Below the pieces are notes generated by a model. It ran no database searches. It was given only the letters and a program-made list of their open reading frames with translations, and was not told the origin of the DNA. A stretch of DNA of 64,000 bases from Mycobacterium sp. GA-0227b (GTDB lineage: Bacteria; Actinomycetota; Actinomycetes; Mycobacteriales; Mycobacteriaceae), in the NCBI RefSeq assembly GCF_001499855.1, contig NZ_LQIK01000034.1:1-64000 (forward strand), given 5' to 3'. Shown here piece by piece: positions 16,741-25,296 of this stretch. Numbering within the stretch: position 1 is the first letter of the stretch; each line of letters starts with the position of its first letter. The translations under genes and the position numbers were made by a program.

Positions 16741-16917
16741 GTGACCGTTGCCCTCCAGCCGCTCCCACCTGATACCACGATGCTCGCATGCGGGCAGTCC
16801 TGATAACCGCACCTTCACAGCACGGCTTTCCGATCCAGCGAGGAGATCGGCAGAGCGTTTGTGTCGAGTTGACGTGTGCTGAGCACTCGCACAGCGCCGC
16901 GGGCTTACACTGCGACG

Positions 16918-18039
16918 GTGCGCGACGTGCTCGACGAGTTGCTGACCGTGTGGCGGGCCGGCGGCACCGCCGGTGTGGCCACCGTCGTGCGCACAATCCG
17001 CTCCGCGCCCCGCCAACCTGGCGCCACCATGGTGGTCTGCCCCGACGGCACGGTCGCCGGCTCGGTGTCGGGTGGCTGCGTCGAGGCCGCTGTCTACGAA
17101 CTGGCCAACGAGGTGGTCTCGGCGGGGCGCCCCGAACTGCAGCGCTACGGCATCAGCGACGACGACGCGTTCGCCGTCGGACTCACGTGCGGCGGCGTCA
17201 TCGACATCTTCGCCGAGCCGGTGTCATGCGACACCTTCCCGCAACTGCAGGCCGTCGCCGACGACATCGCCGCGCACCGTCCGACCGCACTCGCCACGGT
17301 GATCGCCCATCCCGATCCGCACCGGATCGGCCGCCGGCTCGTCATCGGACCGCACTCGGTCGAGGGCTCGCTGGGCTCGGTGCGCGTCGACGCCGCGGTC
17401 ACCGACGACGCCCGCGGATTGCTCGCGGCCGGCCGCACGGGCGTGCTGTCGTACGGGCCCGACGGTCAGCGTCAGGAGTCGGGAATGGAGGTGTTCGTCG
17501 CCAGCCACGCCCCGCCGCCGCGGATGCTGATCTTCGGGGCGATCGACTTCGCGGGCGCGTTGGCCCAACAGGCGACATTGCTGGGCTACCGCGTCACCGT
17601 GTGCGACGCGCGGCCGGTGTTCGCGACCCCCGCACGCTTCCCGGGCGCCGGGGAGGTCGTGGTGATGTGGCCCGACCGCTACCTCGCCGAGCAGGCCGAG
17701 CGCGGCGCGATCGATTCACGCACCGCGATCTGCGTGCTCACCCACGACCCGAAGTTCGACGTGCCGGTGTTGCAGGTCGCACTGCGTCTGCCCGATGTCG
17801 GCTACATCGGGGTGATGGGCTCACGTCGGACCCACGACGACCGGATGCAGCGGCTGCGCGAGGCCGGACTGACCGACGCCGAACTGGGCCGGCTGGCCAG
17901 CCCGATCGGGCTCGACCTCGGCGCCCGCACCCCCGAGGAGACCGCGGTGTCGATCGCCGCGGAGATCATCGCCCGCCGGTGGGGCGGAGGCGGTAGACCG
18001 CTGAGCGACACCGACGGACGCATCCACCACGAGGCGTGA
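16918..18039 (+). CDS. XdhC/CoxI-family molybdenum hydroxylase maturation factor
   Basis: A 373-residue protein with the N-terminal XdhC_CoxI domain (PGATMVVCPDGTVAGSVSGGCVE, GLTCGGVIDIF) and a C-terminal Rossmann-type XdhC_C domain (about residues 200-345, YIGVMGSRRTHDDR). XdhC proteins bind molybdenum cofactor, help its sulfuration and insert it into xanthine dehydrogenase-like enzymes. The GTG start at 16918 is preferred because the conserved domain begins at once after it. It lies 74 bp upstream of the hydroxylase large-subunit gene on the same strand, fitting a dedicated maturase. Confidence 0.92.
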   Translation: MRDVLDELLTVWRAGGTAGVATVVRTIRSAPRQPGATMVVCPDGTVAGSVSGGCVEAAVYELANEVVSAGRPELQRYGISDDDAFAVGLTCGGVIDIFAEPVSCDTFPQLQAVADDIAAHRPTALATVIAHPDPHRIGRRLVIGPHSVEGSLGSVRVDAAVTDDARGLLAAGRTGVLSYGPDGQRQESGMEVFVASHAPPPRMLIFGAIDFAGALAQQATLLGYRVTVCDARPVFATPARFPGAGEVVVMWPDRYLAEQAERGAIDSRTAICVLTHDPKFDVPVLQVALRLPDVGYIGVMGSRRTHDDRMQRLREAGLTDAELGRLASPIGLDLGARTPEETAVSIAAEIIARRWGGGGRPLSDTDGRIHHEA

Positions 18040-18060
18040 GACAGCACGTATGGAAATGTC

Positions 18061-18078
18061 GTTCTCGAATGCGATAAC
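18061..18078. promoter_or_regulatory. Candidate palindromic operator before the molybdenum hydroxylase operon
   Basis: GTTCTCGAATGCGATAAC is an 18-bp palindrome with one mismatched pair, 36 bp before the GTG of the large-subunit gene. Size and symmetry fit a TetR- or GntR-type dimer site. No regulator gene is adjacent, so the binding protein is unknown. Confidence 0.4.
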
Positions 18079-18113
18079 GTCGCTCTTAACACGGCGAGGG
18101 GAAGGGTGAGCCG

Positions 18114-20483
18114 GTGACTTCTGCTTCAGCGGATAAAGTCGCGACCCGCTACGCGGGGGCCCGCGTGCCACGCATCGAGGACAACCGGCTGCTCACTGGT
18201 CGCGGAACTTTCGTCGACGACGTCGTACGACCGGGCATGCTGCACGCCTGCTTCGTGCGCAGCCCGTTCGCCAGGGCAACCATCAAGGGCATCGACGCGT
18301 CGGCCGCGCTCGCCATGCCGGGCGTACACGCGGTATTCACCGCCGAGGATCTCAACCCCGACGTCAAAGAGGCGTGGCACGCCGTCGCGGGTAAAGACCT
18401 CGCGGACACGCCGCGGCCACCGCTGGCCGAGGGCGAGGTGAAGTTCGTCGGGGACCCGCTCGCCCTGGTCGTGGCCGACAACCGCTACCTCGCCGAGGAT
18501 GCCGCCGACGCGGTGGAAGTCGACTACGAACCGCTGCCCGCGATCGCCGATTTCACCCGGGCAGTCGGTGGTGCGGAGGCCGGCGTTCCGGTGGTGCACG
18601 AGGCCTATCCCGACAATGTCGCGGGCGGCATGGCCGGCGCGCCGCCCGACGAGGAGACCTTCTCCACGTCACCCCATGTTGTCCAAGCGAACGTCTATCA
18701 GCAGATTTACGCGCCGGTGCCGATCGAGTGCCGCGGCATGGTCGTCGAATGGACGCCCGCGACCGAGGAACTGACCATGTGGGCCTCGACGCAGACGCCC
18801 CATGAGTTACGGGCGTTCTGCGCCCGCCTGCTCGGCATCCCGGCGCACAACGTCCGGGTCATCATGCGCGACACCGGCGGCGGGTTCGGCCAGAAGGTCG
18901 TGCCGATGCGCGAGGACATGTGCATCATGCTGGCGGCGCGCAAAGTGCCTTCTGTGACGTCGAACGCGCAATCGGGCGCAGCCTTGAAGTGGATCGAGGA
19001 CCGCCGCGAGAACCTGATGTCGGCCGGGCAGGCCCGCCACGTCGACGGCACCGCACGCGCGGCTTTCGATGACGAGGGCAACATCCTCGCGGTCGACATC
19101 GACTTCACCTACGACATCGGCGCCTATCCGACGCCGTATCCGGTGCTGACCACCGCTGCGGTCGGCATGTTCTTCCCTGGCCCGTACCGGGTGCCCAAGG
19201 CCAGCTTCAATTACAAGACGGTCTTCTCCAATACCGCCGGACTGGCCGCCTACCGCGGGCCGTGGCAGTACGAAACACTCGCGCGCGAAGTGCTTTTCGA
19301 CATCGCAGCGCGAAAAATGGACATGGATCCGGTCAAGTTGCGCCGGCGCAACATCCTGCGCGGTGACGAGATGCCGTACTTCAACCCCAACGGCATGCCC
19401 TACGACCACGTCGCGCCCGCCGACACCTTCGAACAGGCCGTCAAGATCCTCGACCACGAAGGTTTCCGCAAGGAGCAGGCCGACGCACTGGCCGAGGGCC
19501 GCTACCTCGGACTGGGATTCTCGGCCTACATCGAACCGACCGGCGCCGCAACGGGTCACCTCGCCACCGAAGGCGCGACGATCCGGATGGAGCCGACCGG
19601 CAAGATCAACGTCTATGTCAACGGCGGTTCGACCGGCAACAGCCTCGAGACCACGGTCGTGCAGTTGACCGCCGACGCGCTGGGCGCCGACATCGAGGAC
19701 GTCTCGACGATCCAGGGCGACACCGCGGTCACCCCGTACGGCGCGGGCACACAGGGCAGCCGCAGCGGACCGATGACCGCGGGCGCCGTCGCCGAGGCCG
19801 CCGCGATGCTGCGCAAGCAGATCCTCGCGATGGCGGCGCCGCGCCTGGAGGCCGAGGAGTCCGAGCTGGAACTGGCCGACTCACGGGTTCGGGTACGCGA
19901 GAACGCCGACAAGAGTGTCAGTTTCGCCGATCTGGCCTACCGCGCGTACTACGAGCCGCAACAGCTGCCGCCCGGTGTATCGGCGTCTTTGGAGGCGACC
20001 GCGCGGTTCACCTCGCAAGCGCCGATCCACTGGGCGAACGCCACCCACGCGTGCACGTGTGAGGTCGACATCGAGACCGGCCGCGTCACGCTGACCCGAT
20101 ACATCGTCAGCGAGGACGTCGGGCCGATGATCAATCCCAACGTCGTCGAGGGTCAGATCGCCGGCGGCACCGTACAGGGCATCGGCGGAGCGCTGCTGGA
20201 GGACATGGCTTACGACGACGACGGCAACCCGCTGTCGAGTACGTTCGTCGACTACCTGTTGCCGACGGCCACCGAGGTGCCCGCGATCGAGTACGGACAT
20301 GTGGAGATCCCGGGACCGGGCGTCGGCGGATACAAGGGTGTCGGCGAGGGCGGCGCGATCGGTTCGACTCCTGCCGTGATCAATGCCATCAACGACGCCC
20401 TGGCACCCCTCGGCGTCACGCTGACCCGTCTGCCGGCCAGCCCCGCCGCGATCGTCGAGGCGATCGAACAAGCCAAGAAGTGA
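18114..20483 (+). CDS. Molybdenum hydroxylase large (Moco) subunit, CoxL/XdhB-like
   Basis: A 789-residue catalytic subunit of the xanthine oxidase family (aldehyde oxidase a/b hammerhead plus Moco domains). The start RYAGARVPRIEDNRLLTGRG and the Moco region GGGFGQKVVPMRED are typical. The active-site loop reads AYRGPW (Tyr380, Trp384), not the AYRCSFR required for the Cu-S-Mo site of form I CO dehydrogenase nor the AYRGAGR of the usual form II. The C-terminal GEGG segment carries the family base Glu. It is likely an aldehyde, purine or N-heterocycle hydroxylase; annotation as CO dehydrogenase would be misleading. Confidence 0.92.
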   Translation: MTSASADKVATRYAGARVPRIEDNRLLTGRGTFVDDVVRPGMLHACFVRSPFARATIKGIDASAALAMPGVHAVFTAEDLNPDVKEAWHAVAGKDLADTPRPPLAEGEVKFVGDPLALVVADNRYLAEDAADAVEVDYEPLPAIADFTRAVGGAEAGVPVVHEAYPDNVAGGMAGAPPDEETFSTSPHVVQANVYQQIYAPVPIECRGMVVEWTPATEELTMWASTQTPHELRAFCARLLGIPAHNVRVIMRDTGGGFGQKVVPMREDMCIMLAARKVPSVTSNAQSGAALKWIEDRRENLMSAGQARHVDGTARAAFDDEGNILAVDIDFTYDIGAYPTPYPVLTTAAVGMFFPGPYRVPKASFNYKTVFSNTAGLAAYRGPWQYETLAREVLFDIAARKMDMDPVKLRRRNILRGDEMPYFNPNGMPYDHVAPADTFEQAVKILDHEGFRKEQADALAEGRYLGLGFSAYIEPTGAATGHLATEGATIRMEPTGKINVYVNGGSTGNSLETTVVQLTADALGADIEDVSTIQGDTAVTPYGAGTQGSRSGPMTAGAVAEAAAMLRKQILAMAAPRLEAEESELELADSRVRVRENADKSVSFADLAYRAYYEPQQLPPGVSASLEATARFTSQAPIHWANATHACTCEVDIETGRVTLTRYIVSEDVGPMINPNVVEGQIAGGTVQGIGGALLEDMAYDDDGNPLSSTFVDYLLPTATEVPAIEYGHVEIPGPGVGGYKGVGEGGAIGSTPAVINAINDALAPLGVTLTRLPASPAAIVEAIEQAKK

Positions 20484-20505
20484 TTGATCGAAGAATGGAT
20501 CAAAG

Positions 20506-21192
20506 ATGGAGTTGAACAACGAGTTCCGCGTCGCGGTGCCCGCCGCCAAGACGTGGGAGGTGCTGACCGACGTCGAGCGGGTCGCGCCGTGTCTGCCCGG
20601 TGCCACACTGCTGTCCGTGGACGGCGACGACTTCACCGGTGCGGTGAAGGTCAAGGTCGGCCCGATCACGGTGTCCTACAAGGGCGTTGCCTCGTTTCAG
20701 GAGAAGGACGCCGCCGCGCAGCGCGTCGTGCTCAAGGCCGAGGGCAAGGAGACGCGCGGTAACGGCAACGCCGCGGCGACCGTCACAGCGCAGTTGAAGG
20801 ACGAGGGCGACGCGACCAGGGTGGTCATCAACACGGATCTGACGATCTCGGGCAAGGCCGCGCAGTTCGGTCGCGGCGTGCTCGCCGACGTGGCTTCCAA
20901 CCTGATCGGCCAGTTCGCCAAGTCGCTGGAGGCCAGCGTGGTCGGTGACAAGGTGACCGCGGCACCGACGACGGAGGCGGCCGCGGCCGCTGCGCAACCT
21001 GAAGCCGGTGAGTCGATAGACATGCTGAAAGTCGTTGCGGTACCACTGGCCAAGCGTGCGGCCCCGGTGGCGGCGGGTCTCGCAGCGGGATTGGCGGTCG
21101 GCCTCCTGCTGGGCCGTCGTCGCAGGAAGGCGCCCGCCGCGGCGGTGGCCGAGGATCTGCAGGCCGCGCTGGCGCGACTGCTGTCGTCATGA
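20506..21192 (+). CDS. CoxG-like SRPBCC membrane-anchored protein
   Basis: A 228-residue protein. Residues 1-150 are the CoxG (DUF1000/SRPBCC) domain, beginning MELNNEFRVAVPAAKTWEVL, and the C-terminus carries an Ala-rich linker, one hydrophobic helix (about 187-203) and a basic RRRRK stop. CoxG proteins tether CO dehydrogenase-type enzymes to the membrane, probably near the respiratory chain. It follows the large-subunit gene by 22 bp and overlaps the FAD-subunit start by 4 bp (ATGA). Confidence 0.9.
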   Translation: MELNNEFRVAVPAAKTWEVLTDVERVAPCLPGATLLSVDGDDFTGAVKVKVGPITVSYKGVASFQEKDAAAQRVVLKAEGKETRGNGNAAATVTAQLKDEGDATRVVINTDLTISGKAAQFGRGVLADVASNLIGQFAKSLEASVVGDKVTAAPTTEAAAAAAQPEAGESIDMLKVVAVPLAKRAAPVAAGLAAGLAVGLLLGRRRRKAPAAAVAEDLQAALARLLSS

Positions 21193-22064
21193 AAGCCGCC
21201 CCGTTCGCCTACCACCGCCCCGAGTCGGTCAAGGAAGCGGTGGACATGCTCGCGGAATTCGGCGACGACGCGAAACTTCTTGCCGGCGGGCAGAGCCTGG
21301 TCCCGATGCTTGCGATGCGACTGACGTTTTTCGAGAACCTCATCGACATCTCGCGAATCGACGAGCTTCGCAGCATCGACCTGGTCGACGGCGCAGTACG
21401 CGTCGCTGCCGGCACCCCGCATTCCTTCGTCGGGATGGATGACGAAGTGGCGGAGTCGGTTCCGCTGCTGACCCTCGCGACGCCGCACATCGGTCACTTC
21501 CAGATCCGCACCAGGGGGACACTCGGCGGCGCCATCGCCCACGCCGACCCGGCGGCGGAGTATGCGGCCGTCGCGTTGGCGCTCGACGCGCGGATGGACG
21601 TCCTCTCCTCGACGGGATCCCGACAGATCGCCGCGAAGGACTTCTTCACCGGGCTGTGGGAGACCTCGTTGCGACCCGACGAGATGCTGACCGCGGTGGA
21701 CTTCCCGATCTGGAGCGGACGCACGGGCTTCGCGGTGGAGGAATTCGCGCGCCGGCACGGCGACTTCGCAATTGCCGGCGCGGCGGTTGCGGTCGAGCTG
21801 GACGACGACGACCGGATAACCCGTTGTGGCATTGGGCTTTTGGGTTTGGGCTCGACACCGCTGCGGGCCAGTGCCGCCGAAGAGGCCGTCGTCGGTCGCC
21901 CGGTCGGCGACATCGACGCCGGGGAGTTCGGCAGGCTCGCGGTGAGCGGACTCGACGACATTCCGTCCGACCTGCAGGGGTCTGCAAGCTACCGAGCCAA
22001 AGTCGGGGCGACGATGGTCGCCCGTGCCTGGGCTTCAGCCATTACGGAGGCAATCGATGCATGA
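21189..22064 (+). CDS. Molybdenum hydroxylase FAD-binding (medium) subunit, CoxM-like
   Basis: A 291-residue FAD subunit. The first FAD motif is AGGQSLVPML and the second is TRGTLGGAIAHADPAAE, both as in CoxM and the FAD domain of xanthine dehydrogenase. It passes electrons from the iron-sulfur subunit to the final acceptor. The gene is translationally coupled at both ends: 4 bp overlap with coxG-like and 8 bp with the small subunit. Confidence 0.93.
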   Translation: MKAAPFAYHRPESVKEAVDMLAEFGDDAKLLAGGQSLVPMLAMRLTFFENLIDISRIDELRSIDLVDGAVRVAAGTPHSFVGMDDEVAESVPLLTLATPHIGHFQIRTRGTLGGAIAHADPAAEYAAVALALDARMDVLSSTGSRQIAAKDFFTGLWETSLRPDEMLTAVDFPIWSGRTGFAVEEFARRHGDFAIAGAAVAVELDDDDRITRCGIGLLGLGSTPLRASAAEEAVVGRPVGDIDAGEFGRLAVSGLDDIPSDLQGSASYRAKVGATMVARAWASAITEAIDA

Positions 22065-22527
22065 CATGCCGGTCGAAGTGACGGTCAATGGGCGCACGTT
22101 CAGCGCGACCGTCGAGCCGCGGCTCACGCTCGCCGACTTCCTGCGCGAGAAGTGCGGCCTGACCGGCACACATCTCGGTTGTGAGCACGGTGCATGCGGG
22201 GCCTGCACGGTGCTGCTCAACGGTGACGCGGTGCGTGCGTGCCTGATGTTCGCCGTGCAGGCCGACGGCATGGAGGTCACCACGGTCGAAGGTATCGGCG
22301 ACCCCGACGGTGAACTGTCGCCGGTGCAGGCCGCGTTGCGGGACTGCCACGGCCTGCAGTGCGGCTTCTGCACGCCGGGCTTCGTCACCTCGATCACCGC
22401 GCTGCTACGCGACAACCCCAAGCCGACCGACGAGGAGATCCGCGAAGGGTTGTCGGGCAACTTCTGCCGGTGCACCGGTTACCAGGGGATCGTCAACGCC
22501 GTCCATCGTGCGGCCGAGATGACCTAG
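22057..22527 (+). CDS. Molybdenum hydroxylase [2Fe-2S] (small) subunit, CoxS-like
   Basis: A 156-residue protein with two [2Fe-2S] centres. The plant-type cluster is CEHGACGACTV plus a downstream Cys (ACLMF). The second, in a four-helix domain, is CGFCTPGF and FCRCTGYQGI. The ATG at 22057 has GGAGG 7 bp upstream. It ends the L-G-M-S operon. CoxDEF accessory genes are not present, leaving only the upstream XdhC. Confidence 0.94.
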   Translation: MHDMPVEVTVNGRTFSATVEPRLTLADFLREKCGLTGTHLGCEHGACGACTVLLNGDAVRACLMFAVQADGMEVTTVEGIGDPDGELSPVQAALRDCHGLQCGFCTPGFVTSITALLRDNPKPTDEEIREGLSGNFCRCTGYQGIVNAVHRAAEMT

Positions 22528-22867
22528 CACTCGGAAGTGCTCCACCCTCGGTCTCCCACCGTGAAATCGCCTGATGGGTGAGCAGGTGATCATCGTTGTG
22601 CCGTAGACCACTTTCACGTAGTCGTGTCAACAGCGCGGTGCCACCGGCAGTTTCGGTGGATGTGGTCATGTCTGCTGCCCTCGTTCGGTCATGTCGCTTG
22701 GAGTCCCCAAGCCCGCTCCGTTGAGGGTTTGGGGAACACCTTCCATGGTGCCCGCCTCGGAGGGAACTGGCGTTGCACCATTACGACAACCGCCGAGTCA
22801 CTTGTTGTCCGCGCGCAACAACGCCCGCGAAGCAGCGATTTGAGCTGCGCGACCCGCCAATGTCTAG
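22528..22867. other. 340-bp gap with possible insertion-sequence remnant
   Basis: No intact gene lies between the convergent small-subunit and ctaD genes. On the minus strand an ATG at 22669 opens a short frame (MTTSTETAGGTALLTRLRES, about 58 codons) that runs into the end of the small-subunit gene and stops. It is preceded by a repetitive-looking noncoding stretch (GTTCCCCAAACCC / GGGGACTCC). The start reminds me of N-termini of IS256-type transposases, but this is from memory and weak. It may be a decayed mobile-element end. Confidence 0.3.
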
Positions 22868-24613
22868 CTAGCGGTCGGGTTCGGTGCGCGGGCCGAAGCC
22901 CGTCGGCGACTCGCCGGCGGTGGCGTGCCTGCCGATGTGGGACTCGGCGCGCATCCGATCGACCATGTGCGGGTAGTGCAGCTCGAAAGCGGGGCGCTCC
23001 GAACGGATCCGGGGCAGCTCGGTGAAGTTGTGCCGCGGCGGCGGACACGAGGTCGCCCACTCCAGCGAGTTGCCGTAACCCCACGGATCGTCGACGGTGA
23101 CCGGCTCGCCGTACCGCCAGCTCTTGAACACATTCCACGTTAAGGGAAGCACCGAAACGCCGAGGATGAACGCGCCGATCGACGACACGACGTTGAGCGT
23201 GGTGAACCCGTCGGTGGGCAGGTAGTCCGCGTAGCGCCGCGGCATACCGTCGTTGCCGAGCCAGTGCTGCACCAGGAACGTGGTGTGGAAACCGATCAAC
23301 GTCAACCAGAAATGCAGCTTGCCCAGTCGCTCGTCGAGCAGCCGGCCGGTCATCTTCGGGAACCAGAAGTAGATGCCCGCGTAGGTGGCGAACACGATGG
23401 TGCCGAACAGCACGTAGTGGAAATGTGCCACGACGAAATAGCTGTCGGTGACGTGGAAGTCCAGCGGCGGGCTGGCCAGCATGACGCCGGTGAGCCCACC
23501 GAGCAGGAACGTCACCAGGAATCCGATCGAGAACAGCATCGGTGTCTCGAACGTCAACTGGCCCTTCCACATCGTGCCGATCCAGTTGAAGAACTTGATG
23601 CCGGTCGGCACCGCGATCAGATAGGTGGTGAACGCGAAGAAGGGCAGCAGCACCGCGCCGGTGGCGAACATGTGGTGGGCCCACACCACCACCGAGAGCG
23701 CGGCGATGCCCAAGGTGGCGTACACCAGCGTGGTGTAGCCGAAGATCGGCTTGCGGCTGAAGACCGGGAAGATCTCGGTGACGATGCCGAAGAACGGCAA
23801 CGCGACGATGTACACCTCGGGGTGGCCGAAGAACCAGAACAGGTGCTGATACAAGAGCGGCCCGCCGTTGGCCGGGTCGTAGATGTGCGCGCCGAGATGG
23901 CGGTCGGCGGCCAGGCCGAACAGCGCCGCGGTCAGAATCGGGAAGGCCATCAGCACCAGAATCGACGTCACCAGGATGTTCCAGGTGAAGATCGGCATCC
24001 GGAACATCGTCATGCCGGGTGCGCGCATGCACACCACGGTGGTGATCATGTTGACCCCGCCGAGGATGGTGCCCAGACCGGCGACGGCCAGGCCCAAAAT
24101 CCACAGGTCCCCGCCGGCGCCGGGTGAGTGGATGGCGTTGCTCAGCGGTGCGTACGCCGTCCAGCCGAAGTCCGCCGCGCCGCCCGGGGTGATGAAGCCG
24201 GCGATCGCGATGAGCCCGCCGAACAGGAACAACCAGAACGAGAACGCGTTGAGTCGCGGGAACGCCACGTCGGGCGCGCCGATCTGCAGCGGCAGCACCA
24301 GGTTGGCGAACCCGAACACGATCGGCGTCGCGTAGAACAGCAGCATCACCGTGCCGTGCATGGTGAACAGCTGGTTGTACTGCTCGTTGGAGAGGAATTG
24401 CAGCCCCGGTACACCCAGCTCGACCCGGATGAACAGCGCCATCAGCCCGCCGATGAAGAAGAAGACGAAGCAGGTGACGACGTACATGATGCCGATCAGC
24501 TTGTGATCGGTGGTGGTGACGAGCTTGTAAACCAAGTTGCCCCGCGGGCCCATTCGGGCCGGGAAGGGTCTGCGGACTTCCAGTTGCGGAACCGGGGTGA
24601 CTTCGGCAGTCAC
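22868..24613 (-). CDS. ctaD: Cytochrome c oxidase subunit I (aa3)
   Basis: A 581-residue heme-copper oxidase catalytic subunit with 12 membrane helices, reducing O2 to water and pumping protons. Seen are the heme a ligand region TMHGTVMLLFY, the CuB/Tyr motif FGHPEVYI, the CuB His pair WAHHMFATG and the heme a/a3 ligands VVAHFHYVLFG. The GTG at 24613 has GGAGGG upstream. In mycobacteria ctaD lies apart from ctaC-ctaE-qcrCAB, as here. Some species have ctaD paralogues, and this may be one: the usual ctaD neighbours (for example fecB in M. tuberculosis) are absent. Confidence 0.96.
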   Translation of the reverse strand: MTAEVTPVPQLEVRRPFPARMGPRGNLVYKLVTTTDHKLIGIMYVVTCFVFFFIGGLMALFIRVELGVPGLQFLSNEQYNQLFTMHGTVMLLFYATPIVFGFANLVLPLQIGAPDVAFPRLNAFSFWLFLFGGLIAIAGFITPGGAADFGWTAYAPLSNAIHSPGAGGDLWILGLAVAGLGTILGGVNMITTVVCMRAPGMTMFRMPIFTWNILVTSILVLMAFPILTAALFGLAADRHLGAHIYDPANGGPLLYQHLFWFFGHPEVYIVALPFFGIVTEIFPVFSRKPIFGYTTLVYATLGIAALSVVVWAHHMFATGAVLLPFFAFTTYLIAVPTGIKFFNWIGTMWKGQLTFETPMLFSIGFLVTFLLGGLTGVMLASPPLDFHVTDSYFVVAHFHYVLFGTIVFATYAGIYFWFPKMTGRLLDERLGKLHFWLTLIGFHTTFLVQHWLGNDGMPRRYADYLPTDGFTTLNVVSSIGAFILGVSVLPLTWNVFKSWRYGEPVTVDDPWGYGNSLEWATSCPPPRHNFTELPRIRSERPAFELHYPHMVDRMRAESHIGRHATAGESPTGFGPRTEPDR

Positions 24614-24687
24614 AAGACCCTCCTTCGGCGCGGGGCGTAGGGGTCGTCGTCAATCCATCCTAGTTAGCCGCAGAGCGAGCCGAAAGA

Positions 24688-25164
24688 TTATTCGCGAAGC
24701 ACCATCTCGCCGCCGTGCAGGCCGTATGGCACCGCGGTGAGCATCGTGACGGACAGATCCGCCCCGCTGGGGAGTTTGAACGTGCGTTGTTCACCCGGGC
24801 GGGCGCCGAGGATGGCCGCGCCCAGCGGCGACTGCGCGGAGTAGACCTCCATGTCACCGTGCTCGGCGCTGCGCACACCGAGGAGAAACGTCTCGACCTC
24901 GGCCGTGTCGTCGTAGCGAACGGTCACCACCATGCCCGGTTCGGCGATGCCGTCGTCCGGTGGATCCTCGCCGACCACAGCGTTGATGAGCATCTCGTGG
25001 ATCTGCTGGATGCGCGCCTGGCGGGCGCGTTTGACGGCGGTCGCGTTCTCGTCCGCGTCTTCGTCACCGACTGCGTTTGCGACGAGCTCACGGAGCGTGG
25101 CGAGTTCCTCCTGCAGCCGCGTATGGGCGTCCGGTGATATCCAAACACGTTGTGCGATGGTCAT
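24688..25164 (-). CDS. GreA/GreB-family transcription factor-like protein
   Basis: A 158-residue protein with a shortened N-terminal coiled coil and a C-terminal FKBP-like Gre domain (YSAQSPLGAAILGARPGEQRTF). The coiled-coil tip reads GDEDADENA, which can be aligned with the GreA tip GDLSENA and retains the acidic pair used to activate transcript cleavage. It is a paralogue rather than housekeeping GreA, whose N-domain is longer. It may act as a secondary-channel factor. AAAGGA precedes the ATG at 25164. Confidence 0.8.
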   Translation of the reverse strand: MTIAQRVWISPDAHTRLQEELATLRELVANAVGDEDADENATAVKRARQARIQQIHEMLINAVVGEDPPDDGIAEPGMVVTVRYDDTAEVETFLLGVRSAEHGDMEVYSAQSPLGAAILGARPGEQRTFKLPSGADLSVTMLTAVPYGLHGGEMVLRE

Positions 25165-25296
25165 TTCTGGTCCTTTCTCGGAAAAGGGGTTGCCGTCAGG
25201 GGCGGCCACGGGCGCAGACAGCGCCGCCGCTGACGACTCGCAGCGCCCATGGCGGGCGAGCATGCGACGGGTTTCGTTCGGTCGCCTGGCGCCGGT

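Noticed and set aside
18114..22527. Form I carbon monoxide dehydrogenase
   Set aside because: The AYRCSFR motif needed for the Mo-Cu site is replaced by AYRGPW, and CoxDEF are missing.
22689..24653. 654-residue minus-strand frame overlapping ctaD
   Set aside because: It runs in a different frame of the same strand as ctaD and has only Arg/His-rich low-complexity sequence; ctaD carries all heme-copper motifs.
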